Of a stretch of DNA of 64,000 nucleotides, positions 1 to 10,313 are shown piece by piece; positions within the stretch are counted from its first letter, which is position 1, and every line of letters starts with the position of its first letter. The translations under genes and the position numbers were made by a program. This DNA is from Clavibacter zhangzhiyongii (GTDB taxonomy: Bacteria; Actinomycetota; Actinomycetes; Actinomycetales; Microbacteriaceae): assembly GCF_014775655.1 (NCBI RefSeq), contig NZ_CP061274.1, positions 1,922,001-1,986,000 on the forward strand, in the 5' to 3' direction. The notes under the pieces were generated by a model. It was not told the DNA's origin. It worked only from the letters and a program-made list of their open reading frames with translations, and made no database searches.

Positions 1-413
1 ACCGAGGCCGTGCCCGCCGCGCCCACGAGCACGGGCCGCAGCTCGAGCTTCGCGGACGACTGCAGGCGCTGCATGGTGGCCGCGTCGGGCTCACCCGGCA
101 GGCTCACGACGATGTTGCTGCCGCCCTGCGTGGTGATCTCGGCCTCGCTGACGCCGCTGGCGTCGACGCGCTGGCGGATGATCGACACGGCCTGCGCGAG
201 CTGCTCGCTCGTCGGCCCCGAGGACGCGCCGTCGAGCTGCGGGGCGAGGATGATCTGCGTGCCGCCCTCGAGGTCCAGCGCGAGCTTCGGGCTCCAGGAC
301 CCGTTGCTGAACGCGACGCTCGCGGCGTTGCCGCCGGCCAGGAGGCCGATGATGACGAGCAGCCAGACGAGCTTGCGCCGGGCCTTGCGTACCGGTGTGG
401 GCGACTTGGCCAC
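1..413 (-). CDS. secD: Protein translocase subunit SecD, N-terminal part
   Basis: SecD is a membrane component of the SecDF complex, which uses the proton gradient to assist Sec-dependent export. The visible part reads MAKSPTPVRKARRKL, then one hydrophobic segment (about residues 15-32, WLLVIIGLLAGGNAAS), then the start of the periplasmic P1 region with the family's LALDLEGGTQI motif near residue 47. I chose the GTG at 413 because the basic N-terminus and membrane segment follow directly; there is no good Shine-Dalgarno. The gene leaves the window at base 1, so length and completeness are unknown. It lies downstream of yajC in the same direction, the usual yajC-secD-secF order. Confidence 0.88.
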   Translation of the reverse strand, partial: MAKSPTPVRKARRKLVWLLVIIGLLAGGNAASVAFSNGSWSPKLALDLEGGTQIILAPQLDGASSGPTSEQLAQAVSIIRQRVDASGVSEAEITTQGGSNIVVSLPGEPDAATMQRLQSSAKLELRPVLVGAAGTAS

Positions 414-508
414 CTGGACACTCGACTTTCTTCACGGTGCGCCGGCGTGATCCGCGCGGCTCCCCGGATGGAGGGTGGGATCGGTCCGGGCGCGGTGACG
501 CCCGGGAG

Positions 509-534
509 GGGCGGGCGGCCGTGGCCGCCCGCCC
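509..534 (-). terminator. GC hairpin between yajC and secD
   Basis: A perfect 12-bp inverted repeat (509-520 pairing with 523-534) with a 2-nt loop starts 7 nt after the yajC stop codon and ends about 96 nt before secD. No U-tract follows, so it may attenuate transcription or protect the mRNA 3' end rather than stop transcription fully. The rest of 414-540 shows no gene. Confidence 0.5.
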
Positions 535-540
535 GGTGGA

Positions 541-930
541 TCAGGAGCGGGCGGCGGGGCCGTCGCCGTCGTCGAGTCGACGCGCGGAGTCCGGCGTGCC
601 GGTCTCGTCGACCACGTCGGCGGCCGGGGCGTCGTCCACGAGCGCGCTCGCGTCGTCGGCGACGGCGACCGTGGGCTCGACGACGCGCGCGATCGTCTGG
701 CGGTGGAGCTTCAGCACCGTGCCGGGCGACACCTCGAGGTACGCGAGGTTGTTCTCCTCGTCGAAGGAGACGAGCGTGCCGTAGATGCCGGAGGCCGTCA
801 TGACCTCGGCACCGGGGACCATCTGGGTCTGCAGCTCGGCGAGGTCCTTCTGGCGCTTCCGGCTGTTGCGGAACATGAAGAAGATGAGGAGCGCCAGGAC
901 GGCGAACATGATCAGGGTGAACGGGTCCAT
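541..930 (-). CDS. yajC: Preprotein translocase accessory subunit YajC
   Basis: A 129-residue YajC-family protein that associates with SecDF at the inner membrane. It has a single N-terminal membrane helix (residues about 3-20, FTLIMFAVLALLIFFMF), a basic RNSRKRQKD stretch, and the conserved core PGAEVMTASGIYGTLVSFD near residues 38-56. The C-terminal third is an acidic Ala/Asp-rich tail typical of actinobacterial versions. The ATG at 930 follows an AAAGG Shine-Dalgarno-like sequence; an upstream in-frame extension to 1044 is not supported. It sits between ruvB and secD, all on minus, as in many actinobacteria. Confidence 0.93.
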   Translation of the reverse strand: MDPFTLIMFAVLALLIFFMFRNSRKRQKDLAELQTQMVPGAEVMTASGIYGTLVSFDEENNLAYLEVSPGTVLKLHRQTIARVVEPTVAVADDASALVDDAPAADVVDETGTPDSARRLDDGDGPAARS

Positions 931-1006
931 GCGGGACGGGCCTTTCAGGTGCTGGGGTGTGACGGACGCGACGAACCGGCGACGTTCCGCGGGAGGCCAG
1001 CTTGAA

Positions 1007-2086
1007 TCATAGGCCATCGTCGAACAGGGCCTCGGCGGCCGCACCCGGCGCAGAGGGGCGGGCGGGTGCCCCCGGGACGGGCGGCGGCTCGAGCCCGAAG
1101 TGCCGCCAGGCGGCGGGCGTCGCGACGCGACCCCGCGGGGTCCGCGTCACCAGACCGATGCGCACGAGGAACGGCTCGACGACCGACTCGATCGTCTCCG
1201 CCTCCTCCCCCACGGAGACCGCGAGGGTGTTGAGCCCGACGGGGCCCCCGCCGAAGCGCGTGAGTATGCCGCGCATGACGGCGCGGTCGAGGCGGTCGAG
1301 GCCGAGGGGATCCACGTCGTAGAGGTCGAGCGCGGCGCGGACGGAGTCGACGCCGGCCTCCGTCCCGTGGACGAGCGCGTAGTCGCGCACCCGGCGCAGG
1401 AGCCGGTTGGCGATGCGCGGCGTCCCGCGGCAGCGGCCGGCGATCTCCGCGACGGCCTCGTGCTCGATCTCCAGGTGCAGCATGCGCGCCGCCCGCTCGA
1501 TGACCTGCTCGAGCTCGTGCGTCTCGTAGAACTCGAGGTGCGCGGTGAAGCCGAAGCGGTCGCGCAGCGGACTCGGCAGCATGCCCGAGCGCGTGGTCGC
1601 GCCCACGAGGGTGAACGGGGAGAGCTCCAGCGGGATGGAGGTCGCACCCGCGCCCTTGCCGACCATGATGTCGATCCGGAAGTCCTCCATCGCGAGGTAC
1701 AGCATCTCCTCGGCGGAGCGGGCCATGCGGTGGATCTCGTCGACGAAGAGGATCTCGCCGGGCACGAGCGCGGACAGCACCGCCGCGAGGTCGCCCGCGT
1801 GCTGGATGGCCGGGCCGCTCGTGAGGCGCAGCGGCCGGCGGCTCTCCTCCGCGACGATCATCGCGAGCGTGGTCTTGCCGAGGCCGGGCGGGCCCGCGAG
1901 CAGGATGTGGTCGGGCGAGCGGTTCTGCATGGCGGCGGCCGTGAGCAGCAGCTCCAGCTGGCCGCGCACCTTGACCTGCCCGACGAACTCGGAGAGCGAC
2001 CTCGGGCGCAGCGCGCCCTCGAAGGCGAGCTCGGCGTCGGACTCGGGGACGGGGCTCGACACGTCGCCGTGCTCGAGCGCGCTCAC
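1007..2086 (-). CDS. ruvB: Holliday junction branch migration helicase RuvB
   Basis: The hexameric AAA+ motor that drives Holliday-junction branch migration with RuvA during recombination repair. At 359 residues it is of normal length. Walker A GPPGLGKT lies near residues 65-72, Walker B FVDEIHR near 114-120, and sensor 1 GATTRSG and the arginine-finger region follow. The C-terminal winged-helix domain includes [12 protein letters not shown]. The GTG start at 2086 overlaps the ruvA stop codon as GTGA, so translation is probably coupled to ruvA. The Pro/Ala-rich tail after the winged helix is slightly longer than usual. Confidence 0.96.
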   Translation of the reverse strand: MSALEHGDVSSPVPESDAELAFEGALRPRSLSEFVGQVKVRGQLELLLTAAAMQNRSPDHILLAGPPGLGKTTLAMIVAEESRRPLRLTSGPAIQHAGDLAAVLSALVPGEILFVDEIHRMARSAEEMLYLAMEDFRIDIMVGKGAGATSIPLELSPFTLVGATTRSGMLPSPLRDRFGFTAHLEFYETHELEQVIERAARMLHLEIEHEAVAEIAGRCRGTPRIANRLLRRVRDYALVHGTEAGVDSVRAALDLYDVDPLGLDRLDRAVMRGILTRFGGGPVGLNTLAVSVGEEAETIESVVEPFLVRIGLVTRTPRGRVATPAAWRHFGLEPPPVPGAPARPSAPGAAAEALFDDGL

Positions 2087-2730
2087 CGGTCGGCCGCCGC
2101 GACCGACGTGGAGGCGCCCTGCGGCTGCTGCGGCCCGAGGATCCCGAGCGCGACGCGCAGGAGGCGCGGCATGTCCGCGGGCGCGCCCTGCTCCTCGGTC
2201 GACGCGACCGCGTCGTCGACCGCCGTGCGGGCGACGCGCTCGGACCAGCCGAGCCCCACGAGGGCCGTGACGACGTCCGTCGTGATGGAGGCGGGCGCGG
2301 ACGAGGCCGGGCGCGTGCGCGGCTGGGTGACGAACAGCTTGCCCGCGAGCTGCAGGACGATGAGCTTCGCGGTCTTCGGACCGATGCCCGACACGCGGCG
2401 GAAGGCGGCGTCGTCCTCGATCGCGACGGCATGCGCCATGGCCTCGGGATCCAGGTGCTCGAGCACCGCGAGGGCCGACTTCGGTCCGACGCCCGTGACG
2501 CCGCAGAGCAGCTCGAAGGCGCGCAGCTCGTCCGGGCCGGGGAACCCGAAGAGGGTGAGCGAGTCCTCGCGGACCACGAGGGACGTGAGGACGGTGGCCT
2601 CGGATCCGTGCCGCAGCTCGAGCGCGTGCCGGGGCGTCACCTGGACGCCGTAGCCCACCCCGTGCACCTCCAGCAGGAGGGCCTGACCGGAGACGGACAG
2701 CACGGTGCCGCGGAGGGAGGAGATCACCAC
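2083..2730 (-). CDS. ruvA: Holliday junction DNA-binding protein RuvA
   Basis: Tetrameric protein that binds the four-way junction and loads RuvB. It has 215 residues: an OB-fold N-terminus beginning [10 protein letters not shown], two helix-hairpin-helix motifs ([16 protein letters not shown] near 73-88 and [15 protein letters not shown] near 109-123), and a C-terminal RuvB-contact domain ([16 protein letters not shown]). The junction-splitting acidic pin and tetramer face fall in the expected region. Two adjacent GTG codons (2730 and 2727) could both start it. It lies 13 nt after ruvC and overlaps ruvB by 4 bp. Confidence 0.95.
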   Translation of the reverse strand: MVISSLRGTVLSVSGQALLLEVHGVGYGVQVTPRHALELRHGSEATVLTSLVVREDSLTLFGFPGPDELRAFELLCGVTGVGPKSALAVLEHLDPEAMAHAVAIEDDAAFRRVSGIGPKTAKLIVLQLAGKLFVTQPRTRPASSAPASITTDVVTALVGLGWSERVARTAVDDAVASTEEQGAPADMPRLLRVALGILGPQQPQGASTSVAAADR

Positions 2731-2743
2731 CCAACCCTACGAG

Positions 2744-3352
2744 CTAGCGCCGACCCCGCTGCGCACGCTCGGCCGCGATCCACGCGGCCTGCGCGGTGGT
2801 GGGCCCCGCGGCGGCGGGCGCGCCGGCGGCGGTCGGCCGTGGCGCCGGCGCCGGCGTCCCCGCGATGCCCGCGCGCGACATCCCGGCCCGCCAGCCGGCG
2901 CAGATCGCGAGGGCCAGCGCGTCGGAGGCGTCGGCGGGCGTCGGCAGCTCGTCGAGGCCGAGGATCCGCGCGACCATCGTCGCGACCTGCTTCTTGTCGG
3001 CCTGGCCGTACCCGGTCACGGCGGCCTTGACCTCGCTCGGCGTGTGCATGGCGACGTCGAGCCCGCGGCGCGCGGCGCCCACGAGCGCGACCCCCGTGAT
3101 CTGCGCCACGCCCATGACGGTCGAGAGGTTGTCCTGCGCGAACACGCGCTCGATGGCGACCACGGACGGCCGGTGCCGGTCGACCAGCTCCTCGATGCCG
3201 TCCCCCACCGCGAGCAGGCGGTGGTGCAGCTCGTCCGTCGGGCTGGTGCGCACCACCTGGACGTCGACGATGCGCGCCGTCCGGTCGGCGAAGACGTCGA
3301 CCACCCCGACGCCGCAGCGGGTCAGGCCGGGGTCGATCCCGAGGATCCGCAC
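2744..3352 (-). CDS. ruvC: Crossover junction endodeoxyribonuclease RuvC
   Basis: Resolvase that nicks Holliday junctions symmetrically. The 202-residue protein begins [18 protein letters not shown], which carries the first catalytic Asp (D7). The second acidic residue is in [12 protein letters not shown] (about E68), and the C-terminal pair is in [15 protein letters not shown]. After residue 160 there is an Ala/Pro/Arg-rich tail longer than in E. coli RuvC, as in other actinobacteria. The GTG start at 3352 follows the yebC stop by about 50 nt. It heads a ruvC-ruvA-ruvB operon. Confidence 0.95.
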   Translation of the reverse strand: MRILGIDPGLTRCGVGVVDVFADRTARIVDVQVVRTSPTDELHHRLLAVGDGIEELVDRHRPSVVAIERVFAQDNLSTVMGVAQITGVALVGAARRGLDVAMHTPSEVKAAVTGYGQADKKQVATMVARILGLDELPTPADASDALALAICAGWRAGMSRAGIAGTPAPAPRPTAAGAPAAAGPTTAQAAWIAAERAQRGRR

Positions 3353-3403
3353 GGACGCGCCGCTGCCGCCCGCGCCGCTCCCCCTGGCACCGGCGATGAG
3401 GGC

Positions 3404-4168
3404 CTACTCCTCGTCGTCGTCGAGCGCGGCCTGCACGTCGGCGGGCACGTCGCTGTTGACGTAGATGTTCTGGACGTCGTCCAGGTCCTCCATGGCGTCG
3501 ACGAGCTTGTTGACCTTGCGCGCGGTCTCGAGGTCGACCTCGACCTTGACCTGCGGCACGAACTCGACGTCGGCGGAGTCGTAGTCGATGCCCGCCTCCT
3601 GGAGCGCCTGGCGGACGGCGACCATGTCGCTCGGCTCGCACTGGATCTCGAAGACCTCGCCGTGGTCGGTGACCTCCTCGGCGCCCGCGTCGAGGACCGC
3701 GGCGAGGACGTCGTCCTCGGTCGGGGTCTCCGCGTGCGGCACCGCGAGGACGCCCTTGCGGTGGAAGTTGTAGGCGACGCTGCCCGGGTCGGCCATGGTG
3801 CCGCCGTTGCGGCTCATGGCCGTGCGGACCTCGGCGGCCGCGCGGTTCTTGTTGTCCGTGAGGCACTCGACGAGCATCGCGACCCCGTTGGCGGCATAGC
3901 CCTCGTACATGATCGTCTGGTAGTCGACGACCTCGCCGAGCAGGCCGGCCCCGCGCTTGACCGCGCGGTCGATGTTGTCGTTCGGGACGCTGGTCTTCTT
4001 CGCCTTCTGCACCGCGTCGACCAGGGTCGGGTTGCCCGACATGTCGGCGCCGCCGATCTTGGCCGCGACCTCGATGTTCTTGATCAGCTTCGCGAACGAC
4101 TTGGCGCGCCGCGAGTCGATGATCGCCTTCTTGTGCTTCGTGGTCGCCCACTTGGAATGTCCGGACAC
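3404..4168 (-). CDS. YebC/PmpR family protein
   Basis: A 254-residue YebC-family protein, highly conserved from the start [18 protein letters not shown] and including the motif [15 protein letters not shown] and the long central [14 protein letters not shown] region. The family was described as DNA-binding regulators; recent work also connects YebC members to ribosome stalling relief, so the molecular role here is open. The GTG start at 4168 has a strong AAGGAGA Shine-Dalgarno. It sits between pdxT and ruvC, the same placement as in mycobacteria. The C-terminus is very acidic. Confidence 0.93.
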   Translation of the reverse strand: MSGHSKWATTKHKKAIIDSRRAKSFAKLIKNIEVAAKIGGADMSGNPTLVDAVQKAKKTSVPNDNIDRAVKRGAGLLGEVVDYQTIMYEGYAANGVAMLVECLTDNKNRAAAEVRTAMSRNGGTMADPGSVAYNFHRKGVLAVPHAETPTEDDVLAAVLDAGAEEVTDHGEVFEIQCEPSDMVAVRQALQEAGIDYDSADVEFVPQVKVEVDLETARKVNKLVDAMEDLDDVQNIYVNSDVPADVQAALDDDEE

Positions 4169-4245
4169 GGGTGGTTCTCCTTACGCGGCGTCTGCTCGCT
4201 GTCAATGATGGACCATCGGGGCCTCCCGCCGAGGGACCCGGCTGG

Positions 4246-4875
4246 TCAGAGGGTGCGGCCCGCCCGCTCGACCATGTCGAGGAAGAGGCGGTGGAACCGG
4301 AGGTCGCCCGTGACCTCCGGGTGGAACGAGGTGCCGAGGAGCGCGCCCTGCCGGACGGCCACCACGCGGCCGTCGTCGAGCGTCGCGAGCGCCGAGGCGG
4401 CGGCTCCGACCGACGCCACCACGGGCGCGCGGATGAAGACGGCGTGCACGGGCGGGTCCCCGAGCTCCGGCACGTCGAGGTCCACCTCGAACGACGCCGT
4501 CTGCGACCCGAACGCGTTGCGCCGCACGGAGACGTCGAGCCCGCCGATGCTCCGCTGCCCGTGGATCGCGTCGACGATCTCGTCGGCCAGCATGATGAGG
4601 CCGGCGCAGGTGCCGTAGACGGGAAGCCCGTCATCGATGGCCGCGCGGAGCGGCTCGGCGACCCCGAATTGCCGCGACAGCTTGTCCATCACCGTGGACT
4701 CTCCGCCCGGGATCACGAGACCGGAGATGCCCGGGAGGTCCTTCGGCTGCCGGACGAGCCGCGTCCGGGCGCCGAAGCCCTCGAGCACGCGCACGTGCTC
4801 GCGCACGTCCCCCTGGAGGGCGAGGACGCCGACGACGGGGCCGTCGCCGTGCGGTGCCGCCGTGCTACCAGCCAC
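4246..4875 (-). CDS. pdxT: Pyridoxal 5'-phosphate synthase glutaminase subunit PdxT
   Basis: Class I glutamine amidotransferase that releases ammonia for PdxS in the DXP-independent vitamin B6 pathway. The 209-residue protein shows [14 protein letters not shown] at the N-terminus, PGGEST near residues 57-62, the catalytic cysteine in [10 protein letters not shown] (about C89), and the catalytic His-x-Glu in GTSFHPEVT (about H182/E184). Its start overlaps the 3' end of pdxS by 11 bp, so the two subunits are probably translated in a coupled way. The gene ends 77 nt before yebC. Confidence 0.95.
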   Translation of the reverse strand: MAGSTAAPHGDGPVVGVLALQGDVREHVRVLEGFGARTRLVRQPKDLPGISGLVIPGGESTVMDKLSRQFGVAEPLRAAIDDGLPVYGTCAGLIMLADEIVDAIHGQRSIGGLDVSVRRNAFGSQTASFEVDLDVPELGDPPVHAVFIRAPVVASVGAAASALATLDDGRVVAVRQGALLGTSFHPEVTGDLRFHRLFLDMVERAGRTL

Positions 4876-5767
4876 GCTCGGCGAGGCGGTGCGGGGCGGG
4901 GACGTCGGCGACGTTGATCCCGACCATGGCCTCGCCCAGCCCGCGCGACGCCTGGGCGATCGCGTCGGGGTCCTGGTAGAGCGCGGTCGCCGTGACGACG
5001 GCCTTCGCGCGCGCGACCGGGTTGCCCGACTTGAAGATGCCGGATCCGACGAACACGCCGTCGGCGCCGAGCTGCATCATCATCGCGGCGTCGGCCGGGG
5101 TGGCCACGCCGCCCGCGGTGAAGAGGACGACGGGCAGCTGCCCGGTCGTCGCGACCTCGAGCACCAGGTCGTACGGCGCCTGCAGCTCCTTCGCGGCGAC
5201 GTAGATCTCGTCGTGCGTGAGGGCGCTGAGCGCACGGATCTCGGACTTGATGGTGCGGATGTGCTTGGTGGCCTCGGAGACGTCTCCCGTGCCGGCCTCG
5301 CCCTTGGAGCGGATCATGGCCGCGCCCTCGGTGATGCGGCGGAGCGCCTCGCCCAGCGTCGTGGCGCCGCAGACGAAGGGGACGGTGAAGCCCCACTTGT
5401 CGATGTGGTTGACGTAGTCGGCCGGGCTCAGCACCTCGGACTCGTCGATGTAGTCGACCTCGAGGGACTGCAGCACCTGGGCCTCGACGAAGTGGCCGAT
5501 GCGCGCCTTCGCCATGACGGGGATGGAGACCTCAGCCTTGATCTGGTCGATGAGGTCGGGGTCGCTCATGCGGGCGACGCCGCCCTGCGAGCGGATGTCG
5601 GCGGGGACGCGCTCGAGCGCCATGACGGCGACGGCGCCGGCGTCCTCCGCGATGCGCGCCTGCTCGGCGTTGACGACGTCCATGATGACGCCGCCCTTGA
5701 GCATCTCCGCGAGTCCGCGCTTGACGCGGCTCGAGCCGACCTGTCCGGGGGTGTTGATGTCAGTCAT
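4865..5767 (-). CDS. pdxS: Pyridoxal 5'-phosphate synthase lyase subunit PdxS
   Basis: Synthase subunit that makes PLP from ribose 5-phosphate, glyceraldehyde 3-phosphate and ammonia supplied by PdxT. The 300-residue (beta/alpha)8 protein starts [20 protein letters not shown] and includes the conserved [39 protein letters not shown] and [13 protein letters not shown] blocks with the active-site lysines. I start it at the ATG at 5767, where AGGG lies about 7 nt upstream, rather than at the earlier in-frame codon at 5824 that lies within the HIT gene. A TAGGAT -10-like hexamer overlaps the HIT stop codon, so it may also have its own promoter. Confidence 0.96.
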   Translation of the reverse strand: MTDINTPGQVGSSRVKRGLAEMLKGGVIMDVVNAEQARIAEDAGAVAVMALERVPADIRSQGGVARMSDPDLIDQIKAEVSIPVMAKARIGHFVEAQVLQSLEVDYIDESEVLSPADYVNHIDKWGFTVPFVCGATTLGEALRRITEGAAMIRSKGEAGTGDVSEATKHIRTIKSEIRALSALTHDEIYVAAKELQAPYDLVLEVATTGQLPVVLFTAGGVATPADAAMMMQLGADGVFVGSGIFKSGNPVARAKAVVTATALYQDPDAIAQASRGLGEAMVGINVADVPAPHRLAERGW

Positions 5768-5780
5768 TGTGATCCCTATC

Positions 5781-6367
5781 CTATTCGCCCGCCGGGGCGG
5801 GCCAGGCTGCTGCGATGGATGCACGGACGTCGCCCAGCAGCTGCGGCAGCGCCTTGGTCTTCGCGATGATCGGCAGGAAGTTCGCGTCCTGCCCCCACCT
5901 CGGCACGATGTGCTGGTGCAGGTGCTCGGCGATGCCGGCGCCCGCGACCTGCCCCTGGTTCATCCCGATGTTGTAGCCGTCGTTCCGCGAGACCTCGCGG
6001 ACGACGCGCATCGCGGTCTGCGTGAGGGAGCCGATCTCGGCCACCTCCTCCGGGCTCGCCAGGTCGTAGGTCGCGATGTGCCGGTAGGGGCAGACGAGCA
6101 GGTGCCCGCTGTTGTAGGGGAAGAGGTTCAGCAGCACGAAGGCGTGCTCCCCGCGCGCGACGATGAGCGAGTCCTCGTCCGACATCGACGGCGCGATGCA
6201 GAACGGGCACTCGTCGCGGTCCGGCTGCTGGCCCTTCTGGATGTAGACCATCCGGTGCGGGGTCCAGAGCCGCTGGAACTCGTCCGGCACGCCCGCGAGG
6301 TGTCCGGCGTCGTCGACGCGCGCGCCGCCGAGGTCGTCCTCTCCCCCGGGCTCGTGGTCCGACAGGG

Positions 6368-6380
<13 letters not shown>
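5781..6380 (-). CDS. HIT-family nucleotide phosphorylase/hydrolase (Ap4A phosphorylase-like)
   Basis: A 199-residue HIT protein. The signature [10 protein letters not shown] (histidine triad with catalytic histidine) is near residues 153-162, and CPFCIAP near residue 56 plus the [10 protein letters not shown] block match the actinobacterial group that includes M. tuberculosis Rv2613c, an Ap4A phosphorylase. Function by position: Rv2613c also lies directly downstream of thrS. The GTG start at 6380 lies inside the 3' end of thrS (13-bp overlap). In mycobacteria pgsA and pim genes come next; here pdxS follows after 13 nt, so those genes are absent from this site. Confidence 0.85.
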
Positions 6381-8422
<2,042 letters not shown>

Positions 8423-8458
8423 TGCGGGCTCCTTGCGGGACGGGGAGGGAACCGATCC

Positions 8459-8464
8459 AGACTA
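8459..8464 (-). promoter_or_regulatory. Likely thrS -10 element
   Basis: TAGTCT on the minus strand lies about 36 nt upstream of the thrS GTG, giving a predicted leader of about 29 nt with a good Shine-Dalgarno. No clear -35 and no T-box-like leader is visible; the leader is too short for one. Confidence 0.4.
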
Positions 8465-8540
8465 CCGGCGCGCGGCAGCCGCTCCTCGACGGGAGGAGAC
8501 GGAGCACCCCGCCGGCTCGGGCACGGGTCCCGGGAAAAGA

Positions 8541-8568
8541 AGAAGGCCCCGGTCTCCCGGGGCCTTCT
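8541..8568 (-). terminator. Terminator of the Gly-Cys-Val tRNA transcript
   Basis: A perfect 12-bp stem (8541-8552 with 8557-8568) with a TCTC loop. On the minus strand it is followed by a T-rich tract (TTCTTTT), a classical intrinsic terminator. It starts immediately after the encoded 3' CCA sequence of tRNA-Val. Confidence 0.85.
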
Positions 8569-8570
8569 GG

Positions 8571-8645
8571 TGGTGAGCGATACTGGGATCGAACCAGCGA
8601 CCTCTTCCGTGTCAGGGAAGCGCGCTACCGCTGCGCCAATCGCTC
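8571..8645 (-). tRNA. tRNA-Val (GAC)
   Basis: Cloverleaf with 7-bp acceptor GAGCGAT/ATCGCTC, D-arm GCGCAGCGGTAGCGC, anticodon stem CTTCC/GGAAG with loop CTGACAC (anticodon GAC), and T-arm with GGTTCGATCC. The 3' CCA is encoded, and a second CCA follows directly. Confidence 0.93.
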
Positions 8646-8658
8646 ATGCACTTGCTCG

Positions 8659-8729
8659 AGGTGGGGACGGGATTTGAACCCGCGTGGACGGCTTTGCAGG
8701 CCGCTGCCTCGCCTCTCGGCCACCCCACC
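8659..8729 (-). tRNA. tRNA-Cys (GCA)
   Basis: Acceptor GGTGGGG/CCCCACC with U discriminator, anticodon loop CTGCAAA (anticodon GCA), T-arm GGTTCAAATCC. The 3' CCA is not encoded. It lies 13 nt upstream of tRNA-Val in the same transcript. Confidence 0.93.
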
Positions 8730-8779
8730 ACCGGTGGTTCCCACCTTGTGAAAGGGACCCCCTTCGGGGCCCCTGTTCG

Positions 8780-8851
8780 AGCGGATGACGAGATTCGAAC
8801 TCGCGACCCTCACCTTGGCAAGGTGATGCGCTACCACTGCGCCACATCCGC
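8780..8851 (-). tRNA. tRNA-Gly (GCC)
   Basis: Acceptor GCGGATG/CATCCGC with U discriminator, anticodon stem TCACC/GGTGA with loop TTGCCAA (anticodon GCC), T-arm GAGTTCGAATCTC. The 3' CCA is not encoded. It is the first gene of the minus-strand Gly-Cys-Val cluster; the 50-nt spacer to tRNA-Cys contains a C/G-rich inverted repeat that may help processing. Confidence 0.93.
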
Positions 8852-8898
8852 ATTTCGCTCGCTGTCCCCGGCTTCCCGGCGACCCTGCGTGCTCGATG

Positions 8899-8928
8899 AC
8901 TCTAGCCGAACTCGCGTCGCGGGCGCAA
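8899..8928 (-). promoter_or_regulatory. Promoter of the tRNA Gly-Cys-Val operon
   Basis: On the minus strand a -35 TTGCGC (8928-8923) and a -10 TAGAGT (8904-8899) are separated by 18 bp, with a predicted start about 40 nt before tRNA-Gly. This is one of the few two-box promoters visible in the window. The remaining part of 8852-9130 shows no gene. Confidence 0.6.
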
Positions 8929-9130
8929 AACGACGCGCTCCGCAGCGCTCCCGGAGCGCCGTCCACGGGCCCGCTGCCCCGTGTTCACGCGGATCCGTCC
9001 ACCGCGGCGCTCGATGCGACCCGGGCGTGTCGCGAGCTGGTCGTCCGCGGCAGCGCGCACGGGGCGCCGGTGACCGCGACCGCCCTCGCGGTATGGCATC
9101 ATGGATCCGCACCGTCCGCGGTGCGAGCAC

Positions 9131-9206
9131 GGGCGATTGGCGCAGTTGGTAGCGCGCTTCCTTCACACGGAAGAGGTCATCGGTTCGAGTCCGGTATCGC
9201 CCACCA
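9131..9206 (+). tRNA. tRNA-Val (CAC)
   Basis: Acceptor GGGCGAT/ATCGCCC, anticodon stem CTTCC/GGAAG with loop TTCACAC (anticodon CAC), T-arm CGGTTCGAGTCCG and encoded 3' CCA (9204-9206). It closely resembles the Val-GAC gene 0.5 kb away on the other strand. Its promoter is unclear; a TATGGC-like element lies about 38 nt upstream. Confidence 0.93.
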
Positions 9207-9238
9207 TCACCTCCCGCGTCCTCCTGCTGCCCTGCGCC

Positions 9239-10198
9239 CTACTGCAGCAGTGCCCGCGCCGTCGACTCGTCCAGCACGATGTCCGTCACGAGCCCCGCGG
9301 CCAGCGCCCCGCGCACGCTCCGCGCCTTGGACGCCCCCGCGACCACGCACACGCGCCGGGGAGCCCGACGGATGGTGGCGAGGTCCGGACCGCTGGCGCG
9401 CGCGTTGATCGCGATGTCCGCCGACGACCCGTCCTCCCGGAAGAAGACGGTGGACACGTCTCCCACCACGCCGTCCGCGTCGAGGGCGCGCTGGTCGGAC
9501 CTCTCGAGGTAGCCGCCGGAGTAGACGTGGCTCGGCACGAGGGCGACCGGGGAGCCGACGCCGAACAGCACCATGTCCATCCGCTCCTGCAGCTCGAGCA
9601 CGCGCTTCGTGCTCCGCTCGCGCCAGAGCGCCTGCTTCGTGGCCGGGTCGTCGAAGAAGGCCGGCACCGGGAACTGCTGCACGGTCGCGCCGTACGCCTG
9701 GCCGAACCGCCGGAGGATCTCGCTCGCGTACATGATCCCCGTGGTGCGCACGTTCCCCGCCCCGTTGAGCTGCACGACGAGCGTGTTGTGCGTCGGCTTC
9801 GGCACGAGGTAGCGGCTGACGGCGCTCACGGTGGAGCCCCATGCGACGCCGACGACCATGTTCGAGTCGACGTACTGGGTGAGCATCCGTGCAGCGGAGA
9901 GCGCGACGCGGTCCACCCGGTCGACGTCGCTCGTCTGGTCGGGCACCGGCACCACGTGCGCGACGACGCCGTAGCGGTCGTGCAGCTGCTCCCCCAGCAC
10001 GGTCGCGAGGTCGAGCGGCGAGCGGATTTGGATGTCCACGAGCCCCGTCTCCCGGGCGAAGGAGAGGAGCCGCGAGATCGACGAGCGGCTCGTGTCGAGC
10101 TCGCGGGCGATGGCCTCCATCGTGAGGTCCTGCATGTAGTAGAGGTGCGCCGCGCGGAGGGCGTCCTGGGTGCGCTCGTGCGCGATGCCGTCGACCAT
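9239..10198 (-). CDS. SorC-family transcriptional regulator, probably of glycerol genes
   Basis: A regulator of the SorC/sugar-binding class. An N-terminal helix-turn-helix (AIARELDTSRSSISRLLSFA) is followed by a DeoR-C-like sensor domain with GVAWGSTVSAV and CVVAGASKARSVRGALAAG. Such regulators usually respond to a sugar phosphate. It is divergent from glpD, so control of glpD and perhaps the glp/dha genes is inferred; the ligand is unknown. The start is uncertain: ATG 10198 (319 aa) leaves the palindrome at 10210-10223 outside the gene, while ATG 10216 would add six residues and overlap it. Confidence 0.8.
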   Translation of the reverse strand: MVDGIAHERTQDALRAAHLYYMQDLTMEAIARELDTSRSSISRLLSFARETGLVDIQIRSPLDLATVLGEQLHDRYGVVAHVVPVPDQTSDVDRVDRVALSAARMLTQYVDSNMVVGVAWGSTVSAVSRYLVPKPTHNTLVVQLNGAGNVRTTGIMYASEILRRFGQAYGATVQQFPVPAFFDDPATKQALWRERSTKRVLELQERMDMVLFGVGSPVALVPSHVYSGGYLERSDQRALDADGVVGDVSTVFFREDGSSADIAINARASGPDLATIRRAPRRVCVVAGASKARSVRGALAAGLVTDIVLDESTARALLQ

Positions 10199-10209
10199 CC
10201 GGTCATGCT

Positions 10210-10223
10210 TGCACATCCGTGCA
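10210..10223. promoter_or_regulatory. Palindrome between the SorC-type regulator and glpD
   Basis: TGCAC-ATCC-GTGCA is a perfect 5+4+5 inverted repeat just upstream of the regulator start and about 90 bp upstream of glpD. Its position fits an operator shared by, or autoregulating, the divergent genes. I did not find a close copy in the dhaK-glpF spacer. Confidence 0.45.
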
Positions 10224-10313
10224 CGGGCTTCGCATGATCCGTTCGCGGGCGGATGATGGAGGCATCAGCAAGCGCACCACGCACGCATCAGGACAACAGG
10301 AAGAAGCCTCCTC

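Noticed and set aside
8423-8540. Possible T-box or other riboswitch before thrS
   Set aside because: The predicted leader is about 29 nt, too short, and no T-box core or specifier loop is visible.
8625-9408. Several short open frames around the tRNA genes
   Set aside because: They translate tRNA sequences; the cloverleaf structures and anticodons explain the region fully.
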